Source of the DNA: Paracoccaceae bacterium
GTDB lineage: Bacteria; Pseudomonadota; Alphaproteobacteria; Rhodobacterales; Rhodobacteraceae
Assembly: GCA_007131945.1 (NCBI GenBank)
Contig: SLPP01000317.1
Coordinates: 1-29,588, forward strand
DNA length: 29,588 nt
Reading direction: 5' to 3'
A model generated the notes under the pieces. It saw only the letters and a program-made list of their open reading frames with translations, was not told where the DNA came from and did not search any database. The translations under genes and the position numbers were made by a program. This document shows positions 7,766 to 16,298 of this stretch, piece after piece. Positions within the stretch are counted from its first letter, which is position 1; each line of letters begins with the position of its first letter.

Positions 7766-8263
7766 TCATCCCCCGCAATCCTGCCCATGCCCATCGAAGG
7801 TTGCGGCGAGGTAGCGCCGCAGCGGCGCGGCGCTGTCGGGTGCGCCCTGCGCCGCGAGGTCAGCAAAGGCCAGCGCGGCGCGCTCGTGCGCGGTAAAGAA
7901 CGCCAGCCGGGCGCGGTCCTCCGCCGGGCCAAGGGTCTCCAGCTCTTCCATCTCGGAAATGTATGCGGGGTAGGTGGACCGCATTCCGGCAAGGAGCGCG
8001 TCCCAGCCGGGCGCAGCGCGCGCCTCGGCCCTGCCTTTTTCGAGCAGAACCTGCCGGTCTGCGGCGCGCAGCCCGTGGCACGCAAGCAGCGGTGCGATGG
8101 CCGCCGCCGCGTGGCGCTCAACCTTTGCCAGAAGCATGAGCTTCTCCTCCTGACCGGGGTCGAACGCGGCCGCCGCGAGGGTCTCGAAATAGGCTTCGGC
8201 CTCGATCTCGGCCTCGTAATGGCTGAGCAGGCTGTCACGATAGGCAGGGCTTGCTCCGCTCAT
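7766..8263 (-). CDS. Ferritin-like helical protein of unknown function
   Basis: 165 residues, predicted almost all helical. The first helix carries a run of glutamates around HYEAEIEAEAYFETLA (15-30). The second has KVERHAAAAI (47-56), the third ISEMEELETLG and the fourth FFTAHERAALAFAD. Glu and His spaced along four helices resemble ferritin-like diiron or rubrerythrin-type proteins, though the usual ExxH pairs are not exact. The ATG overlaps the stop of the TMADH-family gene (ATGA), so it is probably made together with that flavoprotein. Iron binding, oxidation or a partner role are all possible; function is not established. Confidence 0.6.
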   Translation of the reverse strand: MSGASPAYRDSLLSHYEAEIEAEAYFETLAAAAFDPGQEEKLMLLAKVERHAAAAIAPLLACHGLRAADRQVLLEKGRAEARAAPGWDALLAGMRSTYPAYISEMEELETLGPAEDRARLAFFTAHERAALAFADLAAQGAPDSAAPLRRYLAATFDGHGQDCGG

Positions 8264-10362
8264 TCCGCAGGCTCCTGATGCGCGAGTGCCGGGCTGGCCA
8301 CCGCTCCAGCGCCAACGTCGATCCGCTCATGGCGCAGCGGCAGGTCCGGATCGACCCCGGCGTCCAGCTCGCGCGCGTAGCGATGACCGGCATGCACGGC
8401 GGCGGCAATGATCGCCGGGGCCTCGCAATCGCCGATGCGGGCGAGCGTGAAGGGCAGGGCGGCGGACCCGGCGCGCGCGCGGATGTCGTTGAACAGCGCG
8501 TCGTCGGGCTTGCGCGCGGTAACCATGACCACATGCGCCACCGGCACCTGCCGTGTGCTGGCGCTGTAGGTGCATACGAGCGTGGCCGCGTGCCCGCCGA
8601 ATGCGACCACCGTCTGCGCGGTCTCGATGACGACGCCAAGTTCCATCAGGCGCGTGCGGACCCGCCAGCGCTCGAATGTGTTGGCGCCCCATGCCGCGAC
8701 GCTGTCGGACGGGGTGCAGAAGGTTACCGGCAGCCCCGCCGCGCGCAGCCGTTCGGCAATCACGCTGCCCATGTAGTAGCCTTCGCCGTCGAAGACGAGC
8801 GTGGGGCCGTCGGGCAGTCGGCCGTCCATGATGTCGTCGGGGGTGAGCACCCCTGCCGCGGCTTCGCCGGTCGCCACCTCATGAAAGGTCTCGAGGTCGA
8901 AACGCTCGCGGCGCCAGCGCGCGCCGGTGGCGATCGCGACATGGTCGGCGCCGATCTCGAACACGTCGGCAGCGGTCAGCCGGCTTTCGCGGAAAACCTC
9001 GACATTGGGCATCTCGAGCAGTTGCTGCACGCGGTAATCGCGAACGCGGATGTATTCGCTCATGCCGGGAAGCGCAGCCTCGCGCGCAACCCGCCCACCC
9101 AGTTCGCGCGTGGCCTCTGCCAGAAGGACCCGGTAGCCGCGCTGGCCGAGCGCGCGCGCCGCCTCCAGCCCCGCCGGGCCCGCGCCGACGATCAGCACGC
9201 GCGCGTCCGAGCTTTTTCCGGCAATGGCCTCAGGGTGCCAGCCGCGGCGCCACTCCTCGCCCATGGTGGGGTTCTGGGTGCAGCGGATCGGCACCCCGAG
9301 CGCATCGCCCGCGTAGCAGACGTTGCAGCCTATGCATTCGCGTATGGCGGAGAGGTGCCCCTCTTCGATTTTCTTTGGCAGAAACGGGTCGGCGATCGAC
9401 GGACGCGCCGCGCCGATCAGGTCGGTGACGCCGCGCCGGACCTGGGCAACCATGGTGTCGGGCGAGGTGAAGCGCCCGACCGTGACAACCGGTTTGGAAG
9501 TCATGGTGCGCACCCACCCCATGTAGGGCTCGAGCGCGCCCTCGTCGGCAAACCGCGAGACGCCCATCTCCAGCGAGTAATCGGCGATGTTGATGTCCCA
9601 CAGGTCCGGCAGGTCGGCGAGCATGGCGAACATGTCGCGCCGCTCGCCGAAAGCCGGCACGCCGTCGGTGCCGATCTCGTCGTCGGCCGAGAACCGCACG
9701 GCCACGGCGCAGCGGTCGCCCACCGCATCGCGGGTTTCCTCGATCAGTTCGCGCACCAGCCGCACGCGATTCTCCAGCGAGCCGCCGTATTCGTCGCTGC
9801 GCGTGTTCATGCGCGGATTGAGAAAGTTGGACAGAAGATAGCCGTGCGTGGCGTAGACATAGACGATGTCGAACCCCGCATCGCGGGCACGCAGCGCCGC
9901 CAGCCGGTGCCAGCGGCGCAGGTTGCGGATATCTTCCCTGTCCATTGCGCGGGTCTGGAAGGGTTGGCCGTTGGTATTGGGAATACCAGCCACGTCCATT
10001 GGCGCGAGCCGTGTGTTGAGGTTTGCCGAGCGGGCGCCGCCGTGCCACAGCTCGACGCCCGCGAGCGCGCCATGGGCATGTACGGCGTCGGTCATGAGCG
10101 CGTTCGCGCGGATGTCGCTGTCGTCCCAAAGCGAGGCGTAGGGGTAGGGCAGGTCGTCGGATGTGGGGTGGATCGAGCAGTATTCGGTGCAGACGACCCC
10201 CCAGCCGCCCTCGGCCTTCACCCCGCGCATGGCGGCCATGGTGCGCGGCCTGAGCCACCCCATGCCGGTGCAGTGGGGGACCTGGAAGAAGCGGTTCTTT
10301 GCCGTGACCGGACCGATCCGCACCGGCTCGAACAGAATATCGTAGCGCGGATCCCGCGTCAT
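8260..10362 (-). CDS. Trimethylamine-dehydrogenase family flavoprotein (FMN, 4Fe-4S)
   Basis: About 700 residues in the full trimethylamine/dimethylamine/histamine dehydrogenase layout: an old-yellow-enzyme TIM barrel, a 4Fe-4S loop, and a C-terminal nucleotide-binding domain with GAGPAG at 393-398. Cys31 in NRFFQVPHCTG matches the cysteine that covalently binds FMN. The cluster cysteines are C343, C346, C349 and C361. Tyr170 and His173 match catalytic Tyr169/His172 of TMADH, and Tyr61 matches Tyr60 of its aromatic bowl. The loop after WDINIADYS is shorter and lacks the counterpart of Trp264, and Asp353 stands where TMADH has Trp355, so the substrate is probably not trimethylamine. The start at 10362 fits the TMADH N-terminus; ATG at 10377 would add five residues. 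It lies one base after the TetR stop. Confidence 0.9.
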   Translation of the reverse strand: MTRDPRYDILFEPVRIGPVTAKNRFFQVPHCTGMGWLRPRTMAAMRGVKAEGGWGVVCTEYCSIHPTSDDLPYPYASLWDDSDIRANALMTDAVHAHGALAGVELWHGGARSANLNTRLAPMDVAGIPNTNGQPFQTRAMDREDIRNLRRWHRLAALRARDAGFDIVYVYATHGYLLSNFLNPRMNTRSDEYGGSLENRVRLVRELIEETRDAVGDRCAVAVRFSADDEIGTDGVPAFGERRDMFAMLADLPDLWDINIADYSLEMGVSRFADEGALEPYMGWVRTMTSKPVVTVGRFTSPDTMVAQVRRGVTDLIGAARPSIADPFLPKKIEEGHLSAIRECIGCNVCYAGDALGVPIRCTQNPTMGEEWRRGWHPEAIAGKSSDARVLIVGAGPAGLEAARALGQRGYRVLLAEATRELGGRVAREAALPGMSEYIRVRDYRVQQLLEMPNVEVFRESRLTAADVFEIGADHVAIATGARWRRERFDLETFHEVATGEAAAGVLTPDDIMDGRLPDGPTLVFDGEGYYMGSVIAERLRAAGLPVTFCTPSDSVAAWGANTFERWRVRTRLMELGVVIETAQTVVAFGGHAATLVCTYSASTRQVPVAHVVMVTARKPDDALFNDIRARAGSAALPFTLARIGDCEAPAIIAAAVHAGHRYARELDAGVDPDLPLRHERIDVGAGAVASPALAHQEPAE

Positions 10363-10363
10363 G

Positions 10364-11044
10364 TCAGTCACTCGCATTCTGCCCGGGGAAGGTGGGCGCT
10401 GGAACGTGGTTTGGAAAGATCGCGGCCAGATAGGCGCGGATCTGCGCCTTCGACAGTTCGCGGGTGAAGGTTTTGGGATACATCAGGACATTCAGCCAAA
10501 GGCCGTCATAGAGACCTTCGAGCGTGCGCGCGACATGGCGGGCCGGTGGGCAGTCGTAACCGCCCTCGTCGATGATTGCCTCGCAGAGCGAGGTCGAAAT
10601 GCCGAGGCGCTGATTGTCGATATCGTCGACCAGCGCGCGGTAAACCTTCCGCCGCCCTGCCTCGCCGAAATAGGCATACCAGACCGACAGTTTCTTGCGG
10701 GTGCAGATCCGGGGGTGGAAATGGGCATCTACGATCGCGAGCAGCTTCTCGGAGGCGGAAAGGCCCGCATCCCGATAGGCCTTGAACCACAGATCGTGGT
10801 GTTCGCGGGCAAGAAAGACCAGGGTTTCCTCCAGCAGGTTCTGCTTGCTCTGGAAATGGAAGTTGACGAGCCCGAGCGAGAGGCCGGCGAACTCCGTGAC
10901 CGTGTTCATCGTGGTGCCGCCGATGCCGTGCTGGGCGATCGAGTTGATCGTGGCCTCGATCAGCTGCCCGCGCCGCACCTCGCGCGACGCCGTGCGCGGT
11001 GGCGTGTCGGCTGCTCGGGCCGCCGGTTTCCGCGACGAGGCCAT
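10364..11044 (-). CDS. TetR-family regulator, BetI-like (first of three)
   Basis: 226 residues. A 25-residue basic N-terminal tail is followed by a TetR DNA-binding domain with its recognition region at NTVTEFAGLSLGLVNFHFQSK and then LLEETLVFLAREHHDLW. The ligand domain contains WYAYFGEAG, matching BetI-type choline-responsive repressors. AGGAGG sits 5 nt before ATG 11044, so this start was preferred over the adjacent ATG at 11047. It lies between the ABC ATPase and the TMADH-family gene on the same strand, so it is probably autoregulated as part of that operon. Its ligand is likely a quaternary or methylated amine related to the transported substrate; this is inferred from family and context. 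Confidence 0.85.
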   Translation of the reverse strand: MASSRKPAARAADTPPRTASREVRRGQLIEATINSIAQHGIGGTTMNTVTEFAGLSLGLVNFHFQSKQNLLEETLVFLAREHHDLWFKAYRDAGLSASEKLLAIVDAHFHPRICTRKKLSVWYAYFGEAGRRKVYRALVDDIDNQRLGISTSLCEAIIDEGGYDCPPARHVARTLEGLYDGLWLNVLMYPKTFTRELSKAQIRAYLAAIFPNHVPAPTFPGQNASD

Positions 11045-11084
11045 CATCGCCTCCTCGGGGCGCGGCGGTCCGGTGGCACCGGGG

Positions 11085-12191
11085 TCATTCGGGGTCCAAC
11101 ACGACAATGGCGTCGGAAGACCAACTCAGCCACAGGGGAGTGTCCTCGGCATGGCTGCCCGCGTTGGCGACAAAGCGGTTATGGTTGGGGGCGGACACGG
11201 CGATGGGCTCGCCCCTTCCCTCGATGGTGATGTAGAAATGGCTGCGCTCGCCCAGGTAGGCCGAGTTGGCAAGCCGGCCCTGCACCGCGTGCACGGCATC
11301 GGGTTTGGTGGGCGAGATTGCGAATTTCTCCGGCCGCAGCGCGACCTGCACAGCCGCACCGTCGGGGCGGGCGAACCGGCTGTCGGGGACCGGAATCGCG
11401 CCCAGTCCCTCGGTCTCGATGATGGCGTTTGCGGCCCCGTTGCGCCGTACGGTGCCGCGAAAGAAGTTCATGTTGCCGATGAAACTGGCCACCGAACGCG
11501 AGTTCGGCGACTCGTAGAGCCCCGCCGGCGTGTCGACCTGCAGCACCTGGCCACCCTGCATCACCGCGATCCGGTCCGAGAGCGTCAGCGCCTCTTCCTG
11601 ATCGTGGGTGACGAAGACGAAGGTGATGCCGACCTTGCGCTGCAGCGCGCGCAACTCGAGCTGCATCTGCTCGCGCAGCTGCTTGTCGAGCGCGCCCAGC
11701 GGCTCGTCGAGCAGCAGCACCTTAGGGCGCAGGATCAGCGCGCGGGCGAGAGCGATGCGCTGCCGCTGGCCGCCCGACAGTTCGTTCGCCTTGCGGGTCC
11801 CGAAGCCCGGCAGCTTGATCAGTTCCAGCATCTCCTCGACCATCTCGTGGCGCCGGGCGCGCGGCAGCCGCTGCTTGCGCAACCCGTAGGCGATGTTGTC
11901 GCGCACGTTCAGATGCGGAAAGATCGCGTAGTTCTGGAACACCATGTTGACCGGCCGGTGATGCGGCGGGACCGGGGACATGGGTTGCCCGTCGATGAAG
12001 ATCTCGCCCCGCGTCGTCGATTCGAATCCGGCCAGCATGCGCAGGAGCGTGGTCTTGCCGCAGCCCGACGCACCCAGAAGCGAGAAGAACTCGCCCTGCG
12101 CGATGTCCATCGACACGTTGTCGATCGCCAGGAAACGGCCGAAGGCCTTGCTGACGCTGCGGACCGAGATGAAGGCGCTGGACCCGGTCAC
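11085..12191 (-). CDS. ABC transporter ATPase, spermidine/putrescine (PotA) type
   Basis: 368 residues. Walker A GASGCGKTT (40-48), Q-loop Gln86, signature LSGGQ (138-142) and Walker B LLLDEP are all present, followed by a C-terminal TOBE-like domain (VALRPEKFAI). This layout is typical of PotA/CysA-type import ATPases. The start is GTG at 12191, overlapping the stop of the upstream permease (GTGA). With two permeases and a binding protein it forms a complete importer. In Rhodobacterales this type carries polyamines, betaines and other organic cations; the substrate here should match the demethylation genes. Confidence 0.93.
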   Translation of the reverse strand: MTGSSAFISVRSVSKAFGRFLAIDNVSMDIAQGEFFSLLGASGCGKTTLLRMLAGFESTTRGEIFIDGQPMSPVPPHHRPVNMVFQNYAIFPHLNVRDNIAYGLRKQRLPRARRHEMVEEMLELIKLPGFGTRKANELSGGQRQRIALARALILRPKVLLLDEPLGALDKQLREQMQLELRALQRKVGITFVFVTHDQEEALTLSDRIAVMQGGQVLQVDTPAGLYESPNSRSVASFIGNMNFFRGTVRRNGAANAIIETEGLGAIPVPDSRFARPDGAAVQVALRPEKFAISPTKPDAVHAVQGRLANSAYLGERSHFYITIEGRGEPIAVSAPNHNRFVANAGSHAEDTPLWLSWSSDAIVVLDPE

Positions 12192-13012
12192 GACTCGGCC
12201 GTCCCTTCGCTGGATTGACTGACACCCAGCCGCCCGACCCAGATGGCGATGAAGATCAGCGGGATGGAGAAGAAGAGGACCAGCGAGGCCAGCGCCAGGA
12301 TCGACGGGAACTGCTGCGGGAAGCGCAGCTGGCTCCAGATGTAGATCGGCAGGGTCGGGTCGGTGCCGGTCAGGAAGAAGGCCATGATGAACTCGTCGAA
12401 GGAAATCGTGAAGGTCAGAAGAAGGCTCGCCACAACGCCGGGGAAGACCATCGGGAAGGTCACGCGCCAGAAGGTCCACCAACCGTTCTCGCCCAGATCG
12501 GCCGAGGCTTCCTCCATCGACCGGTCGAACCCCTCGAACCGTGGCAGCAGCGTCGCCACCGCGAAGGGCAGGCAGACGATCAGATGGCCCAGCGTGACGG
12601 TATAAAGCGAGAGCGGCACACCCATGCGGCTGAGAAGGACCAGCAGCGCGACGCCGAAGATGATCCCGGGGATGACCAGCGGCATCATGATGAAGGTTAC
12701 CAGCGCGGTACGTCCCGGCATCCGGTAGCGGGTGATCGCCTTCGCCGCGACGATCCCCAGGACGGTCGAGATGACGGCGACGGTCAGCCCGACGCGGATG
12801 CTGTTCCAGAACGCGTTCCAGGCCGGCTGGCGGTTCCAGAGTTCGACGAACCACTGCGTGGTGAAGCCGCGCAGAGGGAAGCGCACGTAGATGGAATCGT
12901 TGAAGGCGAAGAGCGGGATGAGCAGCACCGGCAGATACAGCACGACGAGGAAGACGGCGGCATAGACCTGAAGCGAGCGATTGGGTCGCTGGAGATGCGA
13001 CGTGGCCTTCAT
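12188..13012 (-). CDS. ABC transporter permease, PotC type
   Basis: 274 residues with six membrane helices and the ATPase-contact EAA loop around EEASADLGENGWWTFWRVT. The N-terminal segment LVVLYLPVLLIPLFAFNDS and the SFDEFIMAFFLTG motif are typical of PotC permeases. The ATG overlaps the stop of the PotB-type gene and the stop overlaps the GTG of the ATPase, so the transporter genes are tightly coupled. Confidence 0.93.
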   Translation of the reverse strand: MKATSHLQRPNRSLQVYAAVFLVVLYLPVLLIPLFAFNDSIYVRFPLRGFTTQWFVELWNRQPAWNAFWNSIRVGLTVAVISTVLGIVAAKAITRYRMPGRTALVTFIMMPLVIPGIIFGVALLVLLSRMGVPLSLYTVTLGHLIVCLPFAVATLLPRFEGFDRSMEEASADLGENGWWTFWRVTFPMVFPGVVASLLLTFTISFDEFIMAFFLTGTDPTLPIYIWSQLRFPQQFPSILALASLVLFFSIPLIFIAIWVGRLGVSQSSEGTAES

Positions 13013-13962
13013 GCGATGCGCTCCTGCGCCTTGCGGGTGACGAAAAGGAAGACCAGCGCGATGGCACAGATCCACAGCATCAGCACGATCGACAGCGTGG
13101 CGCCCATCGGCCAGTTGTTCACCGGGCCGAACTGGACCTGGATGAAGTTCCCGATCATCATGCCGTCGGGGCCGCCGAGAAGGGCGGGCGTGATGTAGTC
13201 GCCGGTTGTCGGAATGAAGATCAGGAAGCACGCCGCGATGACCCCCGGCATCGACAGCGGCAGCGTTACCCGGAAGAACCGCGCGACCGGCCCGTCGCCG
13301 AGGTCGGTGGCGGCCTCGAGCAATGACTTGTCGATCTTCTCGAGCGACACATAAAGCGGCAGGATCGCGAAGGCCGCCCAGGCGTGGGCCAGCGTGATGA
13401 TCACCGCCTCGCGGCTGTAGAGGAGGAATTCGAGCGGTGCCTCGATCCAGCCGAGCGAGATCAGCGCCGAGTTGATCACCCCCTCGTAGCCCAGGATCAC
13501 CTTCCATGCGAAGACCCGCAGCAGGTAGCTGGTCCAGAACGGCAGGGTGATCAGGATAAGCCACATCATCTTGTTGCGCCGGACGTGAAACGCCACGAAA
13601 TATGCCATCGGGTAGCAGAGCGCGACGGTGGTTATCGTGGCGACTCCCGATATCCAGAGCGACCGCGCCAGAAGTGCGCCGAAGATCGGTTCGGAGGCGA
13701 CGCGCCGGTAGTTGGTCAGCGTGAGCGTGGTGTCGAACTCGAAGCCCTGCCGGGTCCAGAAGCTCAGCACCAGCAGGATGATGAAGGGGATGATGATCCC
13801 GATCGTCATGATCGCCAGCGTCGGGCTCATCAGCAGATAGCCCCGCAGCGTCTCGTTGCGGTGCAGCAGCGTCGCGATGCGTCCAGTTTTAATCCGCGGC
13901 ATCTCGCCCGGGGGCGGATGGGTCGGCGAAAACCGGGTCATTCTATCCAGCGCTTCGGGCAT
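13009..13962 (-). CDS. ABC transporter permease, PotB type
   Basis: 317 residues with six membrane helices after a hydrophilic 40-residue N-terminus, and the EAA loop EAATDLGDGPVARFFRVTLP. FIPTTGDYITPALLGG is the characteristic PotB segment. The start may be the ATG at 13962 or the internal ATG at 13941; neither has a strong ribosome site. It pairs with the PotC-type permease to form the membrane channel. The binding-protein gene ends 46 bp upstream. Confidence 0.92.
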   Translation of the reverse strand: MPEALDRMTRFSPTHPPPGEMPRIKTGRIATLLHRNETLRGYLLMSPTLAIMTIGIIIPFIILLVLSFWTRQGFEFDTTLTLTNYRRVASEPIFGALLARSLWISGVATITTVALCYPMAYFVAFHVRRNKMMWLILITLPFWTSYLLRVFAWKVILGYEGVINSALISLGWIEAPLEFLLYSREAVIITLAHAWAAFAILPLYVSLEKIDKSLLEAATDLGDGPVARFFRVTLPLSMPGVIAACFLIFIPTTGDYITPALLGGPDGMMIGNFIQVQFGPVNNWPMGATLSIVLMLWICAIALVFLFVTRKAQERIA

Positions 13963-14008
13963 GGGGACTGCCCGCCGGCCGTCCGGCTGGCGGGCCTTGC
14001 ACGGTCGA

Positions 14009-15130
14009 TCAGAACCCGGCCTTGATCTGCTCGAAGAGCTCGTTCATCCGGGTTTCCCATTCCTGGGTCTGCGGCACCTGGAAGTGACCGGCCATGAGGA
14101 TTTCCGCCGGGTTCTTGCTCAGCCCGAGCCCGGTGAGGGTCTCCTCGTCGAAGGCGTCGAAGGCGCGCATGTTGGAATGCCCGTAGCCGTAGTCGTTGAG
14201 CATGAACTGGCCCGTCTCGACGCTGAGCAGCGAGTCGACGATGTCGTAGGCGAGGTCCGGATAAGGGGCGTCGCGATGGATCATGACGCCGCAGACCCAG
14301 GTCAGCGCACCCTCCTTCGGCTGGGCAAAGCGCACCGGAACACCTTCCGACTGAAGCTGCACGGCCGAACTGTTCCAGGTCATGGCGGCGACCATCTCGC
14401 CGGCCGCCAGCGCCTGTTCGAGCGTGGTGGTGTCGTCGGTATAGAGCCGGATCAGCGGGCGCTGCTCGCGCATCACCGCGGCGATGCGCTCGAAGGCGTC
14501 CTCGGTCGCGATATCGGCGAAATCCACGCCCGCCTTGATCGCCCCGCACCACCAGGCATCGCCGCCCGAAGCCAGCGACCCCAGGCGCCCGCCATAGCGG
14601 GCGTCCCACAGCATGTCCCAGCTTTCCTCGCCCTCAAGCTCGAACAGGTCGGTCCGGTAGGTGACCGAGGTCTGCCCCCAGTCGACCGGCGCCATCCAGA
14701 CGTTGCCGTCGCCGGCGTCGTTGCCTTCCAGGTCGACGAGTTCGGGCATCACGTCCGGCCAGTTGGACAGCCGCGACGGGTCGATCGGCTGAAAGAGCCC
14801 GGTCTGCACCCAGCGCGGCATCGACTGGTTGCAGGGATGCGCGACATCGACGATGAAGCCGCCGCGCATCTTGGTCAGGCCTTCTTCCGAGCCGCCGAAG
14901 ATCGAGAAGTTCGGCGGCGTCCCGTGCTTGGCGATATAGGGCTGGAAAAGCTCGGGGATGTCGTAGCCGCCCCAGGTGAGGTAGGTGGCCTGATCGGCGC
15001 TGGCCAGCACACGCCGCGCGCCCAGCGGCACCGCCGTGACCGCGATGCCGGCGGCGAGAAGCGATCGATTGAAGGCGCGCCGGGTGAGCTTGCCTTCCCG
15101 GATTGCGCCCAACTGGTCGAGTACATCCAT
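14009..15130 (-). CDS. ABC transporter solute-binding protein, PotD-like, Tat-exported
   Basis: 373 residues. A twin-arginine export signal (T16-R-R-A-F-N-R22, hydrophobic core, then LASA with a likely cut near 45) precedes a mature periplasmic binding domain beginning ATYLTWGGYDIPE. The frame extends upstream, but the ATG at 15130 puts the Tat motif in place and has GGGAGA upstream. PotD-like proteins bind polyamines or related cations and deliver them to the PotB/C-type permeases. It is first of the minus-strand operon, and an inverted-repeat operator lies about 150 bp upstream. Use of Tat suggests folding before export. The ligand is not identifiable. Confidence 0.9.
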   Translation of the reverse strand: MDVLDQLGAIREGKLTRRAFNRSLLAAGIAVTAVPLGARRVLASADQATYLTWGGYDIPELFQPYIAKHGTPPNFSIFGGSEEGLTKMRGGFIVDVAHPCNQSMPRWVQTGLFQPIDPSRLSNWPDVMPELVDLEGNDAGDGNVWMAPVDWGQTSVTYRTDLFELEGEESWDMLWDARYGGRLGSLASGGDAWWCGAIKAGVDFADIATEDAFERIAAVMREQRPLIRLYTDDTTTLEQALAAGEMVAAMTWNSSAVQLQSEGVPVRFAQPKEGALTWVCGVMIHRDAPYPDLAYDIVDSLLSVETGQFMLNDYGYGHSNMRAFDAFDEETLTGLGLSKNPAEILMAGHFQVPQTQEWETRMNELFEQIKAGF

Positions 15131-15154
15131 GAGTTTCCGTCTCCCTGTTTTATA

Positions 15155-15169
15155 CCCGCTTTTTGCGGG
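15155..15169 (-). promoter_or_regulatory. Small hairpin in the leader of the transporter operon
   Basis: A 5-bp stem with a 5-nt loop (CCCGC-5 nt-GCGGG) lies about 25 nt upstream of the binding-protein start. It has no U-run and is too close to the ribosome site to be an ordinary terminator of the upstream TetR gene. It may affect the leader RNA or be chance. Confidence 0.3.
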
Positions 15170-15282
15170 CACTTCGCCGGGATGGGCACAGCCACGCACG
15201 AAGGCCGGCCACTCACGTCATGCGTAGGGCGATCGGAGCCGGATTTCGCGTTTGAGTATGCTCGGCCTGCGCCATCCTATTG

Positions 15283-15298
15283 TTGAATGTTCATTCAA
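15283..15298. promoter_or_regulatory. Putative TetR/BetI-type operator upstream of the transporter operon
   Basis: TTGAATGTTCATTCAA is a perfect 7-bp inverted repeat with a 2-bp centre, in the AT-richer gap between the second TetR gene and the binding-protein gene. The same half sites recur at 17774-17787 before the two-domain dehydrogenase. Size and symmetry fit a TetR-dimer site. The regulator could be the TetR inside this operon (autoregulation) or the neighbouring one at 15377-16021. Confidence 0.65.
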
Positions 15299-15376
15299 AC
15301 ATTGAAGAGCGCGGCCATTGTGTCAACCCCTTTGGTATCGTGCAGGCGACGGAAGGGGGCAATCCGGTGGGCGCGG

Positions 15377-16021
15377 TCAGCGGGGAGCGACCGCACCGGC
15401 CAGTTCTGGCGTCAGCCGCGCCAGGCAGTCACGGGTTGCCCGAACCGCCAGTTGCGCATCGAAACTGTCGGGCGAAAGATGCAACCGCTGCCAGTAACCG
15501 TCGGTGAGAATGTCCAGCCATTCGGCCAGTTGTCCGACTTCCTGCGGCGAGCGGTCGGGCAGAAGCTCCGACCAGATCCCGATCAGGGCATCGCGGCGGT
15601 GCTGGTCGAAGGATTCGGCTACCTGGTCGTATTTGGCGGTGAAACGCAATTCGCCCCAGAACGCGAACCACAGCGGCAGGACATCGGGGCCGCATGCTTC
15701 GGGCTTGAAATCGGCCTCGATCAGGGCCAGCAGCCGGTCGCGCGGGTCCGGGCCTGCCGCTTCGAGCGCCTCGGTCCAGAGCGTCTGGTACCCCTGATAG
15801 AGGTCGCGCAGCGTCTCGGTCAGAAGCCCGCTCTTGGACTTGAAATAGAAGACCGCAACCCCCTGTGACAGCCCGGCTTCCTCGGCCACTGTCGCCAGAG
15901 TTGTCCGCGCGAGCCCGTGGCGCAGGATCGATTGGCGGGCCGCGTCGAGCAACTGGCGCCTGCGGCGCTCGGCATTGGCCTTGCGCTCCTTCCTGGGTTT
16001 CGGCGTGGTCGGGTCGTTCAT
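15377..16021 (-). CDS. TetR-family regulator, BetI-like (second of three)
   Basis: 214 residues. The basic N-terminus PKPRKERKANAERRRRQLL leads into the helix-turn-helix LATVAEEAGLSQGVAVFYFKSK and then LLTETLRDLYQGYQTLW. The ligand domain has LWFAFWGELRF, as in BetI relatives. The ATG at 16021 gives a normal TetR N-terminus; upstream in-frame codons read as promoter DNA. It is divergent from the aminotransferase gene, with a near-perfect 24-bp palindrome between them, so it probably represses itself and the aminotransferase. About 240 bp separate its stop from the transporter operon on the same strand. Confidence 0.85.
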   Translation of the reverse strand: MNDPTTPKPRKERKANAERRRRQLLDAARQSILRHGLARTTLATVAEEAGLSQGVAVFYFKSKSGLLTETLRDLYQGYQTLWTEALEAAGPDPRDRLLALIEADFKPEACGPDVLPLWFAFWGELRFTAKYDQVAESFDQHRRDALIGIWSELLPDRSPQEVGQLAEWLDILTDGYWQRLHLSPDSFDAQLAVRATRDCLARLTPELAGAVAPR

Positions 16022-16107
16022 CGCCGGTCCGTCGAATGGGCCCTTCCGGAAGGGCAGGGGTGTTGGCGCATTTCTTGCACATAGAAGGCGTGCCGTCAGC
16101 CAAAAAA

Positions 16108-16131
16108 ATTTATTTGAGCGCTTAAATAAAT
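16108..16131. promoter_or_regulatory. 24-bp AT-rich palindrome in a divergent promoter
   Basis: ATTTATTTGAGC is followed directly by GCTTAAATAAAT; the two arms are complementary except at one position. It lies 87 bp before the TetR start and 168 bp before the aminotransferase start, in the 277-bp gap that holds no gene. This is the expected place and size for the operator of the adjacent TetR. No clear -35/-10 pair could be assigned in the rest of the gap. Confidence 0.65.
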
Positions 16132-16298
16132 GTTTACCTCGCCGCCCTGGTGCCTTACCTTGTCGAGCGATAAGGCGGATTGGCCACGGTACTTGCCCGA
16201 AGGGGCAGGCTGGCGGGCGCAAGGCTCGGGCCGTTGCTGCCTGCAGCCTGAAATTGCCGCGCAAACACGCATGACCCAGGCATTATTGGAGAGCAGTC

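Noticed and set aside
8260..10362. Naming the flavoprotein as trimethylamine dehydrogenase (tmd)
   Set aside because: Two of the three aromatic residues that hold trimethylamine appear to be replaced, so only the family is called.
8251..10467. A 738-codon open frame on the plus strand, longer than the gene opposite
   Set aside because: It is antisense to the TMADH-family gene, whose cofactor and catalytic motifs are intact. The plus reading is rich in Arg, His and Gly with no recognisable motif, a common by-product of high GC.
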